Source of the DNA: Acidimicrobiaceae bacterium
Lineage (GTDB): Bacteria > Actinomycetota > Acidimicrobiia > Acidimicrobiales > Ilumatobacteraceae
Direction: 5' to 3'
NCBI GenBank assembly: GCA_020637295.1
Contig: JACJWF010000015.1
Span: 1-64,000, forward strand
DNA: 64,000 bases
Part shown: piece by piece, positions 43,464-52,205 of the stretch
Position numbering within the stretch: the first letter of the stretch is position 1
Layout of the letters: the number at the start of each line of letters is the position of its first letter
The notes under the pieces: generated by a model
The model's database searches: none
What the model was told of the DNA's origin: nothing
What the model saw: the letters and a program-made list of their open reading frames with translations, nothing else
Position numbers and translations under genes: made by a program

Positions 43464-44393
43464 GTGGAGTACGAGACGCCACGCGAACTCCTGACGCGGC
43501 TGAAGACGTCGCGTGAGGAGTCGATCCAACGGTTGCTGACCACCTTGATCCTCGACGCCCCCTACCCCAAGTGGAACACCCGCAGCATGGCATCACTGGC
43601 CGGTGTCGAGTTCCTTCGGAAGCTCCACGCCCTGTCGTTCGACTCGGGATGGGGTGGCGACGTTCTGGAGTTCGTGGACGAGTTCGAACTTCGCGGGCGG
43701 TCGGACGACGAGCGCGGCGGGGCGCCGGACTACGCGGTCGTCTGGCGCGACCGATTGTGGATGATCGAACTCAAGACCGAAGCCGCAAGTCATCGCCGCG
43801 GCCAACTGCCGCTCTACCTCGAGCTCGGCCGCCACTACTTCCCTGACTCGCAGATCGACCTGACCTACCTCACCCCGCCCCTCTCCAAGCCGGCGCCGAA
43901 GTGCGAGCCGTGGGCACGATTCGCTCATGTCACGTGGCAGGAAGTCCAGCCCCTCCTGCGCAGCGCCTGGCCTTCGCCGGCGTCGGAGTCTCAGCGCGCC
44001 GTGGTGAACGGCCTTTGCGCCGCCATCGACCTTCTGAACATCTCACCGGCCGAGTGGCGTGCCAACGTGCTCCAAGAGCAGCACGCCCCGCTCACAGCCA
44101 GCGTCGACTCGGCGAGTGCCGCCGTCACGGCGGTCAAGCAAACTGCGTCCGACAGGCAGCAGCGGGCGATCGACCTCCCCGGTCTCGATCTGGACGACCT
44201 GCTCGGACTGCGGGTTGAGATGCGGGACCAAGTCGCCGCCGAGGAACCTCAGTCACCGTTGCGGCACGTCCGCCCATGGTTGTGGAACTCGGCCACCAGC
44301 GGCGGGACCGCTCTCAGTCCGAGTGGAGCCGAAGTCGGTTACGAGCTGCGCTGCTCGTGGTACTCGTCCCCCGTGCCGCCCAGGGCCGAGTAG
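43464..44393 (+). CDS. PD-(D/E)XK nuclease-fold protein
   Basis: GTG 43464 gives 309 residues; it has a TACGCT -10-like hexamer at 43451 and may be leaderless. The frame upstream overlaps the metallophosphatase gene and is rejected. The active-site pattern is GAPDYAVVW, then RLWMIELKTEAA, a clear D...ExK. The C-terminal half is helical with no recognised domain. It may end the SIR2 operon or be separately transcribed. Its last 55 bp overlap the 3' end of the convergent nuclease gene. Confidence 0.65.
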   Translation: MEYETPRELLTRLKTSREESIQRLLTTLILDAPYPKWNTRSMASLAGVEFLRKLHALSFDSGWGGDVLEFVDEFELRGRSDDERGGAPDYAVVWRDRLWMIELKTEAASHRRGQLPLYLELGRHYFPDSQIDLTYLTPPLSKPAPKCEPWARFAHVTWQEVQPLLRSAWPSPASESQRAVVNGLCAAIDLLNISPAEWRANVLQEQHAPLTASVDSASAAVTAVKQTASDRQQRAIDLPGLDLDDLLGLRVEMRDQVAAEEPQSPLRHVRPWLWNSATSGGTALSPSGAEVGYELRCSWYSSPVPPRAE

Positions 44394-45388
44394 CGGGCGC
44401 GGAACTCGTCGTCCAAGGGCAGTCTCGGATCGAGTAGCGCTCGGCTGTCCATGAACACCATGCGGTCAGGGTGTCGAAGGAGTGACGGCCAGGTCGCATG
44501 GTACGAGCTGGGGCCCACAGCCTTCCGATAGCCGTCGCTGCACGGGGACGCGTGGAGCGCACCATTCGCCGAGGGCGACACGTAGAGGACACGAACGCGA
44601 TCGACATCCTGTTCGTGCGCCCGTTCGATGCAGTAGCCGAGCAGCACCAAGCGCATCAGTTGGTAGACGGGCTCGACGAGAAGGTCGTCGAGATCGACGT
44701 TGCTCATGTCCAGTGGGCTGTCGTCCGCACCGAGCAGCGGGGAGTAGCGGGCGTGTCGTGTTGCGTTCGAAGTGGTCGAGGTGGAGAGCTTGCCGCTCGG
44801 GTAGCTCTCCGTGTACTTCCACTCGATGAGCGCGAGCTCGATCGCCCCGTCGGTCGCCTCGTAGCGCAACGCAGCGTCGGCGCTGGTCGCCTGGCTTCCC
44901 CGCGTCGGTACACCGTTCCACTCGTTCAGGTGGTTGGCCAGGCCCTGCCACTCGAACACGACGTGATCGGTTGCGTCGAAGGGAGACAGGTGTGCGTGGC
45001 CATCACGCGCACCGAACGGCAGCACCTGAGCGATGGGGAGCGAATCACCGAAGATCTCCGCCAATGCGTCGGGGTCCTCGACGAACGGCGCCAGCGTGTT
45101 CGCGCACTGCACCTGTGAGCTGAGAAGGTGGTTGCTCGGTCCACCGGCGACGCCGTCGTGCCAGGGGATACCAGCTGCCTCAAAGCGCTGCAGTGCAGAC
45201 GAGCGCGCCCCTGGGAGAAGGTTGCAGTGGTTGAACTCTTTGGGCAGGCAGAACGGCAGAGCCGGGTACTGGCGGTACGCCCCAAAGTCACGCGCAGCCT
45301 CGGGGAGCGTGGCGGAGGTCAGCTTCCACGCGATCGCTGACCGTCGGGCCGCGATCTTGAACGTCGAGTCGTCGGGCTTAGTCACCAT
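44339..45388 (-). CDS. PGN_0703-like putative restriction endonuclease (PD-(D/E)XK)
   Basis: This protein has 349 residues. It shows the PGN_0703-type features: an N-terminal RRSAIAWKLTS segment, a HNLLSSQ-like block here reading NHLLSSQVQCANTLAPF, and the nuclease core SADAALRYE with LALIEWKYTESY (acidic residue and ExK). The C-terminus contains LMRLVLLGYCIERA. These proteins are predicted Type II-like restriction enzymes, but no methyltransferase is present. It is the last gene of a four-gene run of nuclease-fold genes, 23 bp after the previous one. Confidence 0.7.
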   Translation of the reverse strand: MVTKPDDSTFKIAARRSAIAWKLTSATLPEAARDFGAYRQYPALPFCLPKEFNHCNLLPGARSSALQRFEAAGIPWHDGVAGGPSNHLLSSQVQCANTLAPFVEDPDALAEIFGDSLPIAQVLPFGARDGHAHLSPFDATDHVVFEWQGLANHLNEWNGVPTRGSQATSADAALRYEATDGAIELALIEWKYTESYPSGKLSTSTTSNATRHARYSPLLGADDSPLDMSNVDLDDLLVEPVYQLMRLVLLGYCIERAHEQDVDRVRVLYVSPSANGALHASPCSDGYRKAVGPSSYHATWPSLLRHPDRMVFMDSRALLDPRLPLDDEFRARYSALGGTGDEYHEQRSS

Positions 45389-45411
45389 GTCGTCAACTCA
45401 ACGCACTCGTG

Positions 45412-46425
45412 TCAGAGGGTCGTGACATCGCTGCGGTTGCCGTCGAGGTCGAACTGCCAGAACTCGACCGGCTCGATGCGGGATCCGAACACCATCGGCC
45501 GCGTCGACAGCTGGTCGTGGACCCGCTGCATCCGGTCGCGGACCAGGCCACGGATCGGCGTCGGACCCGCTGCGATCACGGGTGCGATCGTGACAGGAGA
45601 TCCTTCTGCCAGGCGGTGCGAGGTGACGGGCAGGCCAAGGCGGGAGCGCTGGTCGGCCATCGCGTTCAAGGAGGCGACCGCAGCCGGGTCGGTCGACGCC
45701 CACGCGGCAAACACTTCGGCATAGAGCCGCACTTGCCCAGGCGCCCAGGCCAGGCCCTTCACCTCCTCGCTGGGCTTCACCTCAACCACGAGGAGACGGC
45801 CGCGACTGTCGATCCCGATCAGGTCGGTCTCGAGTCCTGTGCGAGGCATGGCGCCCCCGTCCCTCACGCCGGGCCACCAGTTGGGCGGCTCTGGAGCAGC
45901 TTGAAGCGCTGCCAGTGTCGGTTCCATGAGGCGATCCACGAAGGCTGCACGGGCTGGGTTCGAAGGAAAGGACGGGAGCGCCTCGCGCTGAACCATCCCG
46001 AACTCGAGATTCGGAGTACGCGAGATGGTGGTCTGCACCTGCCCCTCCCGACGCGTGTAGCGGGCATCGACGGCGCCCGCCGCAAGGATGCGCGCCAGAT
46101 ACTCGACCACGCCGTCGACAGGAAGGGCGGCAGGTGAAGTGGGCGTACTCCACGAGTCCTCGAAGCGGCCCGACTCACGGTGCTTGCGCGCCGCCCGGAA
46201 CCGGAACCTTCCTCGTCCTTCGACGACGTCCAACACCGACGTCAGCCCGAGGTAGATGGTCGCCCACGAGGTACCACCTGCGGTTCTCAGTTGGATGTCG
46301 ACCCTGGGGTCCGCCAACCCCATGTCGATCAGCGGTCGCACGACTCCACCCGGCGACAGCTGCGCTTCGAGCTCAGCCGACACCAGTCGGTTGAACGTCA
46401 TCCGCGGGATCTCGTCCAGCTCCAT
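45412..46425 (-). CDS. PD-(D/E)XK nuclease-fold protein
   Basis: ATG 46425 follows GAAGGAG with 5-nt spacing, giving 337 residues. The N-terminal half is not recognised. The nuclease signature is in the second half: ETDLIGIDSRGRLLVVEVKPSEE, a D...ExK with the usual strand spacing. Similar domains are found in DNA-repair and restriction proteins. It is the third gene of the minus-strand nuclease operon, 21 bp after the HNH gene. Confidence 0.7.
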   Translation of the reverse strand: MELDEIPRMTFNRLVSAELEAQLSPGGVVRPLIDMGLADPRVDIQLRTAGGTSWATIYLGLTSVLDVVEGRGRFRFRAARKHRESGRFEDSWSTPTSPAALPVDGVVEYLARILAAGAVDARYTRREGQVQTTISRTPNLEFGMVQREALPSFPSNPARAAFVDRLMEPTLAALQAAPEPPNWWPGVRDGGAMPRTGLETDLIGIDSRGRLLVVEVKPSEEVKGLAWAPGQVRLYAEVFAAWASTDPAAVASLNAMADQRSRLGLPVTSHRLAEGSPVTIAPVIAAGPTPIRGLVRDRMQRVHDQLSTRPMVFGSRIEPVEFWQFDLDGNRSDVTTL

Positions 46426-46452
46426 CAGCACTCCTTCACGGTCCGATCCACC

Positions 46453-47502
46453 TCACCACCACGGGCCATCCGCCAGCTCAAACTCGCGTCCGTGCAGCCA
46501 CAGCGGCGTGCCGGGAGCGAGATGCGTGTAGGTGCTCTGGGTGAGGGCCCACGTTCGGGTCGGATCCGTGGGCCAGCGATGGCGTTCCGCAACGTCGCGT
46601 AGAGGTCCGGCCGCCGTCTCCAGCCGAAGTCGCCAGCGAGCGAGGTGCGCCGTCGCGGCGACGTGATCGCTCTTCGCGGAGTTGCATCGATCGGCAACGA
46701 CGAGGTTCTCGATGGCGTCGTTGGGCCAGCGAGACCAAGCGAGGAAGTGGTCCACCTCCACCTTCTTGCCCAGCCGATCTCCGCAGTAGAAGCAGGAGCC
46801 GTCCTGGAGATCGGTGAGGTCTCGAACGAACGCCCGTGGGAAGGCGGCGCGTTCCCGACCGAAGAGATGCGAGCGGAGCTGTTCGTCCTCGGTCGCTATC
46901 CCAGACCACCGGGCGACATCCCGAACCCAGTGCAGTTCGATGAGCGGCCGCAGTATCGGGCCGAGCACCACGAGGCGATCCACCACGCCGTCCAGCAGTC
47001 GGAGTTGGTCGCGGCCCTGTCGCCGCAGCGACGCCGCAGTGGTGCCTTCGGACCAGTCGACCTCGTACAGGAACGGGATGGTGGTCGAGCCGACTACTTG
47101 GAGCAGTGGGATCGGATACCGGACGAAGGTGTCTTCCACGGAGTCCAGCGCATCCGAGTACTCGCGTGGCGCGACCCGTGCGGCGTCGGCGGAGCTCCGC
47201 CCTCCGCGAGCCTCGGTGGTCAGCCGCAGACGCTCCACCGCTCGCAGAACGGGCGATGACTTCATCGTGATCTGGCGCGGCAACAATGAAGCGCCGCCGG
47301 CGTCGACGAAGTTGCGAGTCTGCGGGTAGTACAGATCGAGCACCCGCTCAGCCACGAGTCGGGTTGGCAGGCTCGAACTCCCCGGCGAGGAAGCCGCCGC
47401 ATCGATCAGCCCGAGCAGCAGGGCCAGCTTGTAGGTCGCCGTTCGCCGGCCTTCGTCGATGACTCGAAGGAGGCGCTCGATCAGGACATCATCGGCTGCC
47501 AC
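46453..47502 (-). CDS. HNH endonuclease
   Basis: The frame reaches 47541 (TTG), but GTG 47502 is preferred, giving 349 residues. The first 200 residues are helical and unrecognised. The HNH domain reads SCFYCGDRLGKKVEVDHFLAW, then ENLVVADRCNSAKSDH, with the two cysteine ligands, the catalytic histidine and the asparagine all present. HNH nucleases cleave DNA with one metal ion. The N-terminal part may recognise the substrate. It is the second gene of the four-nuclease run, 54 bp after the NERD gene. Confidence 0.8.
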   Translation of the reverse strand: MAADDVLIERLLRVIDEGRRTATYKLALLLGLIDAAASSPGSSSLPTRLVAERVLDLYYPQTRNFVDAGGASLLPRQITMKSSPVLRAVERLRLTTEARGGRSSADAARVAPREYSDALDSVEDTFVRYPIPLLQVVGSTTIPFLYEVDWSEGTTAASLRRQGRDQLRLLDGVVDRLVVLGPILRPLIELHWVRDVARWSGIATEDEQLRSHLFGRERAAFPRAFVRDLTDLQDGSCFYCGDRLGKKVEVDHFLAWSRWPNDAIENLVVADRCNSAKSDHVAATAHLARWRLRLETAAGPLRDVAERHRWPTDPTRTWALTQSTYTHLAPGTPLWLHGREFELADGPWW

Positions 47503-47556
47503 GTCGCAAGTCTCGCAGCCGTGCGTGAACAGCAAGGGCAACGCGCCCTCGGACCG

Positions 47557-48462
47557 TCACTTCCAGGTGTTGGCCAATCGCGCCGCAGTGAAGGTCTCGT
47601 CGACGGCTTCGTCGTCGAGCACCACCGGGAGCGAGCGAAGCCACTTCAAGAGCCGGAGACGCGTGGTCACCTGCACGTCCGCGGGCATCTGCTTCACCGT
47701 GAAGTGCTCCAGGTCCACGAACACGACGGCCGAGCTGACCTCGACAGGGCGCCCACACGCAGTCGATAGCAGCCGAGCAGCTCGTTGCGCCTCATAACGG
47801 GAGTTCCGCAAGTAGTCGGTGCGTTGGCCGTTCACGATGATGGCCCGCTCGCCCACCCATGCCTTGCCGCGCGGATGGCGTTTCGCATTGAGCGTGATGA
47901 CCCCGGCCGGCCCGATCACCACGTGATCGATGTCGCTGCCACGGTCGCCCACCGGAACGGCATGCAGTACTCGCCACTTCGGACCGAGGTGCCCCAACTC
48001 GGCGGCGACCTTCTCCTCACCCTTCGCCCCGACCCGCCAGGCCCGTTCCTCCGTCTTCACACCCAGCACGCGAGCCACGAAGTTCAGCACCGGTGCCTGC
48101 GCATTGACCTCGTTCCGCTTCGCCCTCGCGGCGGCACCCGCCACGTTCGTCGCCAGGTCGAGGCCCTCGGCATCAGCCGCGGGAGGGTCCGAAAGCGCCT
48201 CGTCGGCTTCGGGTGAATCCCACCCACGCGACGGCTCTGCCGCATCGACATCTGCCCCTGCCGGCGGTGGTTCCTCGGGTGACGCGTCGCCATCGGTCCA
48301 TCGGGCCAGGCACTCGGCCAGCTCGTCCTCGTATCCATCGACGGCCGCTACCACGTTCTTCGCGACCAGATCAATGTGGCCGACCTGCTCCCCGTCCGAG
48401 GTCTTCAGGTACACCCGGTCCTTGCCGTGCTTCCTCCACCGTGTCTCGATCAGCTGTGTCAC
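47557..48462 (-). CDS. NERD domain protein
   Basis: GTG 48462 gives 301 residues. The N-terminal 60 residues contain KDRVYLKTSDGEQVGHIDL, a small domain often seen before NERD. An acidic, proline-rich linker follows. The NERD domain reads RGSDIDHVVIGPAGVITLNAKRH, in which the usual ExK is NAK. This Asn variant is common in actinobacterial NERD proteins and may mean altered or lost catalysis. It is the first gene of the minus-strand nuclease operon and is divergent from the McrA-like gene, with 68 bp between starts. Confidence 0.75.
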   Translation of the reverse strand: MTQLIETRWRKHGKDRVYLKTSDGEQVGHIDLVAKNVVAAVDGYEDELAECLARWTDGDASPEEPPPAGADVDAAEPSRGWDSPEADEALSDPPAADAEGLDLATNVAGAAARAKRNEVNAQAPVLNFVARVLGVKTEERAWRVGAKGEEKVAAELGHLGPKWRVLHAVPVGDRGSDIDHVVIGPAGVITLNAKRHPRGKAWVGERAIIVNGQRTDYLRNSRYEAQRAARLLSTACGRPVEVSSAVVFVDLEHFTVKQMPADVQVTTRLRLLKWLRSLPVVLDDEAVDETFTAARLANTWK

Positions 48463-48530
48463 GAGTTCTCTATCGGCACCTCCAGGCGGAACCTGACCAG
48501 GCACTCCAGATAGCGAACTAGGCTCGCTCC

Positions 48531-49466
48531 GTGCCGGCTGGCGGACTTGACGACATGGCATTCCGGGAGACGGTCTTCGCCTGGCTCCGGACCAGAACGC
48601 TCGTCACCGAGGGGCTCACCCGCGACCAGCTCAGCGAGTTCGAGTTCAACGGCCGGCGGCATCGGCTGGTCGGCACGCAGACCGGCATCTGGCGGGTGAA
48701 GGAGCACTCCCCCGCAGCCATCAGCATCCTCACCGCCTACTCCCCGGACGACACCAAGCGCCCCTACGACGACACCGTGGGCGAGGACGGCATGCTCCGC
48801 TACAAGTGGCGCGGGCACAACCCGGACTTCCCCGACAACGTGTGGCTGCGCACGGCCATGGAACTGCACCTGCCACTGGTGTGGTTCATCGGCATCGGAT
48901 ACGCACCCGGCGGCAGGACCCAGGTGTTCCGCCCCGAGTTCCCCGTCTGGCTCGTGGCCGAAGAGCCCGACCAGCAGCAGTTCGTCGTCGCCGTCGAGGC
49001 CGGCCAACGAGCCCTACCGGCAGGCACCGACGCCAACGTGATCGAGTTCGCCCGCAGCTACAACGAACGCATCGTCCGCCAGCGGCACCACCAGCCCCTG
49101 TTCCGGTCCGCCGTGCTGTACGCGTACGAGCGCAAGTGCGCGGTCTGCCGGCTGCCGTTCCCCGAACTGCTCGACGCCGCACACATCAAGCCGGATTCGG
49201 AAGGCGGGCCGGCGAAGGTCACCAACGGGCTGGCCCTGTGCAACATCCACCACGGCGCGTTCGACAAGCAGCTCATCGGCATCTCACCCGACTACGTCGT
49301 GCACGTCCGGCACTCCGTGCTGGAGACCTTCGACGGCCCGACCCTCCAGCACGCCATCAAGGAGATGCACGGCGAACGCCTCCGCCAACTGCCCCACGCC
49401 CGCCACGAACGCCCCGACCGCGACCTCCTGGCCGAACGCTTCGACGCCTTCCAGCAGGCCTCATAG
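48531..49466 (+). CDS. ScoMcrA-like HNH endonuclease
   Basis: GTG 48531 has a TAGGCT hexamer 6 nt upstream and could be leaderless; ATG 48555 is an alternative. The protein is 311 residues. The N-terminal part (FAWLRTRT, LTRDQLSEFEFNGRRHRLVG, QTGIW) matches the start of McrA-like restriction enzymes. The C-terminal HNH reads CAVCRLPFPELLDAAHIKPDSEG, then NGLALCNIHHGAFD, with all metal and catalytic positions. ScoMcrA cleaves phosphorothioate or methylated DNA as a Type IV restriction enzyme. By analogy this is a solitary modification-dependent nuclease. Confidence 0.8.
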   Translation: MPAGGLDDMAFRETVFAWLRTRTLVTEGLTRDQLSEFEFNGRRHRLVGTQTGIWRVKEHSPAAISILTAYSPDDTKRPYDDTVGEDGMLRYKWRGHNPDFPDNVWLRTAMELHLPLVWFIGIGYAPGGRTQVFRPEFPVWLVAEEPDQQQFVVAVEAGQRALPAGTDANVIEFARSYNERIVRQRHHQPLFRSAVLYAYERKCAVCRLPFPELLDAAHIKPDSEGGPAKVTNGLALCNIHHGAFDKQLIGISPDYVVHVRHSVLETFDGPTLQHAIKEMHGERLRQLPHARHERPDRDLLAERFDAFQQAS

Positions 49467-49518
49467 GGAGCACCATCAACGGCTGACGGCCGACGCTGAC
49501 CATCAGCCGATTGCAGTG

Positions 49519-49539
49519 GTATAAGCACGGTGCTTATAC
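49519..49539. promoter_or_regulatory. 21-bp palindromic operator overlapping the AbiE promoter
   Basis: GTATAAGCAC-G-GTGCTTATAC is a perfect inverted repeat with 10-bp arms. Its right arm contains the -10 hexamer TATACT (49535-49540), and TTGCAG at 49511 could be a -35 with 18-nt spacing. The AbiEi-type antitoxin start is 8-14 nt after the -10. AbiEi proteins repress their own operon through inverted repeats, so this is the probable autoregulatory site. Confidence 0.65.
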
Positions 49540-49553
49540 TGCACCATGTGCTG

Positions 49554-50576
49554 ATGAACGTGGTAGAGGATCTACGGGGGACCGGCGTCCACGCGCGTCT
49601 TCGTGTCGACCGCCTCAGCCATGACCTCGTCGACGGATACCTCGAACTCGATGTCGACGGGCGGCACGTCGTGTTCGCCATCGAACTGAAGGCCCGAGCC
49701 CCCTACCCGAACGAGGTACCTCACCTGGAAGCGCAACGAGAACGTGTCGCACAAATGGCTCGGCCCCTGCTCGCCGCACCGTTCATCAGCCCGGCGGTCG
49801 GTGAGGCATTGTCGGCGACGGGATGGTCATGGGCCGACGAGCACGGCAACTACTCGCTTGCGGCGCCGGGCCTCCTGCTCCGTCATCGGTCCGTGTCTGC
49901 TCCCAAGCGCTCGGTGAGCCGACAGCTGCCGACGGGTTCAGGAAGCGGGGCGATCATCCGACACCTCATCCAGGAGTGGCGCGGCCAGCCGAGTCCCACG
50001 GTGTCAGCGCTTGCTCATATCGCAGGTGTCACACAGCCGCGCGCCTCACAAGTGATCACGAAGCTGTCGGACCTCGGGTTCGTCGCCAGGTCTGCTGATG
50101 GTGAGCGACGAGTGGTGGATCGGGACGCGCTCCTCGACCGGTTCCTGGCCGAGTACCGGGGGCCAGGGGGGTCCGCTCGCTACCTCTACTCACTGGACGC
50201 ACCCCTGACTACGGCCCTGCGTGCGGCCAAGGCTTCTCCGAACTTCGGCGACCTCGTCGTGTCCGCTGACGTCGGCCCCGATCTCATCGCCCCGTGGAGA
50301 AGGCCGACCACCCTCATCCTCTACAGCCGTGGCGGCGTGCCCGACCGCGAACTCGGCGCGGTCCCGACGGCAAGCCGCGACAGCGCGAACGTGATCGTGA
50401 GGACGCCGCTCGACATGTCGGTGTTTCCGGCTCACCCGAGCGTTGCCGAGCACAAAGGCGTGGAGATCCCGCTGGCCGATCCAGTCCAGATGGTGTGGGA
50501 CCTGCTCGATCTCGGTGGGGCCGAGCGCGAGGAGGCCGCAGGAGTGCTGCGCCAGTGGATCAGCGGTCAGCCATGA
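49554..50576 (+). CDS. AbiEi-family antitoxin of a type IV toxin-antitoxin system
   Basis: ATG 49554 (or GTG 49548) gives about 340 residues; the GTG at 49530 lies inside the palindrome and is rejected. The N-terminal 110 residues have a nuclease-like strand pattern (VFAIELKARAPYPNEVPHLE) seen in this branch. A winged-helix DNA-binding part follows (VSALAHIAGVTQPRASQVITKLSDLGFV). The C-terminal half is the AbiEi-type domain (GDLVVSADVGPDLI, HPSVAEHKGVEIPLADPVQMVWDLL). AbiEi represses the operon and counters the AbiEii nucleotidyltransferase toxin. The stop overlaps the toxin start (ATGA). Confidence 0.75.
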   Translation: MNVVEDLRGTGVHARLRVDRLSHDLVDGYLELDVDGRHVVFAIELKARAPYPNEVPHLEAQRERVAQMARPLLAAPFISPAVGEALSATGWSWADEHGNYSLAAPGLLLRHRSVSAPKRSVSRQLPTGSGSGAIIRHLIQEWRGQPSPTVSALAHIAGVTQPRASQVITKLSDLGFVARSADGERRVVDRDALLDRFLAEYRGPGGSARYLYSLDAPLTTALRAAKASPNFGDLVVSADVGPDLIAPWRRPTTLILYSRGGVPDRELGAVPTASRDSANVIVRTPLDMSVFPAHPSVAEHKGVEIPLADPVQMVWDLLDLGGAEREEAAGVLRQWISGQP

Positions 50577-51382
50577 CCGCGCTCGTTCTCCCCGCGACGT
50601 CTGTGGCGGATGATGTGGGTTTCGTCGCGCCTGCGGACGTGGCCGAACTGCTCGGGGAGCGGCCCTACCGGGTGATCGGAGGCCATATGGTGACGCTGCT
50701 GGTCGCACGTTGGGGACTCGGCGCCGAGTTGTACCGCGCGACCGGAGACACCGACCTTGGAGTGCCGCCGGTCGTCGTGAACGAGCCAACGTTGATCGAC
50801 GCGCTCATCCGGCGCGGCTATCAGAGGATCGCGGGCAACCGGTTTATCAAGGAGGTGACCGACCTGCCGCAACTGGAACTCGGACGAGAACCTGCAATCA
50901 GATCCGCGATGATCGACGTGCTCGTGCCGGCCTACAGGTCTCGGGCCCGCTCTGACCGGAAGTTCGGCGATCACCTGGTGACTACGGAGGTGCCTGGGCT
51001 TGCAGTTGCGCTGCAGCGGCCGGCTGTCGCGGTCGACCTCGAGATGTATCGGCTGAACGGTACGCGCCTCGCCGCAACGCTGCTGGTGCCAGATGAGATC
51101 GCAGCGCTGGTGCTCAAGGCCGGCGCGACGCAGGTTCGTCTCAAGGGAACGGACTTCGTCGACATCTGGCGATGCCTCGAAGTTGCCAACGCCGCCGGCG
51201 TGCAGCCAGAGGACTTCAAGCGCGCGGAAGAGCTGCGCGTGGCGGAGCGCACGCGGCAACTGTTCGACTCGCCCACGTCTCTCGGAATGGAAGCGATCGT
51301 CACCGAACAAGGGCTCTCCAGCACCGGCGCCGCGGCGCGCTTCACGCGCATCGGAGCCCTGATCGAGCGCGTGCTCCCGTAG
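50573..51382 (+). CDS. AbiEii-like nucleotidyltransferase toxin
   Basis: This protein has 269 residues from ATG 50573. The nucleotidyltransferase signature is RVIGGHMVTLLVARWG with YRATGDTDLGV, matching the hxGG...R.T.D.DL arrangement of the AbiEii/DUF1814-type fold. A helical C-terminal half (VLKAGATQVRLKGTDFVDIWR) contains the conserved K.RDF.D-like motif. Such toxins transfer nucleotides to tRNA or similar targets, causing reversible growth arrest and abortive infection. Position and overlap with the AbiEi-type gene support the call. Confidence 0.75.
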   Translation: MTALVLPATSVADDVGFVAPADVAELLGERPYRVIGGHMVTLLVARWGLGAELYRATGDTDLGVPPVVVNEPTLIDALIRRGYQRIAGNRFIKEVTDLPQLELGREPAIRSAMIDVLVPAYRSRARSDRKFGDHLVTTEVPGLAVALQRPAVAVDLEMYRLNGTRLAATLLVPDEIAALVLKAGATQVRLKGTDFVDIWRCLEVANAAGVQPEDFKRAEELRVAERTRQLFDSPTSLGMEAIVTEQGLSSTGAAARFTRIGALIERVLP

Positions 51383-51415
51383 AAGGTCGCCGCTGGCCGT
51401 GCAAGGCTGGCGGTC

Positions 51416-52192
51416 ATGTCCCGTCGTCAGCCACTGCCCCTGCCGCTGCACACCGCCGAGGTCGCCATCGTCACTGGCGAAGGCACGATGGGCACCCACG
51501 TCGTCCACCCGGCCACCGGCGGGCCGCACCCCACGGTGCTGTTCTTCATGGACGCACCTGGCAAGCGGCCGCTGCTGCACCGCATGGCCGCCGCCATCGC
51601 CAGCCACGGCTACTACGTGATGCTGCCCAACCTCTACTACCGCCAGACCCCCGCCTTCGAGCTCGACTTCACCTCTGCCGAATCCCTGGCGCGCATGGCG
51701 GAACTGATGCGTGCCGTCGGCAACCGCATGGTGGCCCGCGACGCCCAGGCACTGATCGAGCACGCCGACAGCGACCCCGCCGCGGACGCCACGCGCATCG
51801 CGACGGTCGGCTACTGCATGAGCGGGCCGTTCTCCCTCTTCGTCGCCGCCGAGCAGGCCGAACGGGTGCGCTGCGCAGCATCGTTCTACGGCGTCCGTCT
51901 GCACATCGACTCGGCCGACTCGCCCCACCACCGCCTCGGCGACATCCGTGGCGAGATCTACGTCGCCGCCGCAGAGCACGACGACTACGTCCCCCTCGAC
52001 ATGATCACCCGCCTCGAGGCGGCCCGTGTCGCCGCCGGCACCCGCGGGCGGGTCGAGGTCTACTGGGGCACGCACCACGGCTTCGCGTTCGACGACCGGC
52101 CCGCCTACGACCCCGTCGCCGACGACCGGCACTGGACCGAGCTCCTCGACCTGTTCGCCCGCAACCTCGCACCCGGCGAACCCCTCCGGTGA
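51416..52192 (+). CDS. Dienelactone hydrolase family protein
   Basis: This is a 258-residue alpha/beta hydrolase. The nucleophile is cysteine in VGYCMSGPFS, the acid lies in AAAEHDDYVPL, and the histidine in WGTHHGFAF. This Cys-Asp-His triad defines the dienelactone hydrolase family, which opens lactone rings such as those made in chloroaromatic breakdown; many actinobacterial members have unknown substrates. Length is normal for the family. It is the first ordinary metabolic gene after the defence island. Confidence 0.85.
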   Translation: MSRRQPLPLPLHTAEVAIVTGEGTMGTHVVHPATGGPHPTVLFFMDAPGKRPLLHRMAAAIASHGYYVMLPNLYYRQTPAFELDFTSAESLARMAELMRAVGNRMVARDAQALIEHADSDPAADATRIATVGYCMSGPFSLFVAAEQAERVRCAASFYGVRLHIDSADSPHHRLGDIRGEIYVAAAEHDDYVPLDMITRLEAARVAAGTRGRVEVYWGTHHGFAFDDRPAYDPVADDRHWTELLDLFARNLAPGEPLR

Positions 52193-52205
52193 CCCACGGC
52201 GGCTG

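Noticed and set aside
44339..48462. Classical restriction-modification system
   Set aside because: Four nuclease-fold genes are present, but no methyltransferase motif (such as NPPY or PCQ) was found in any open frame.
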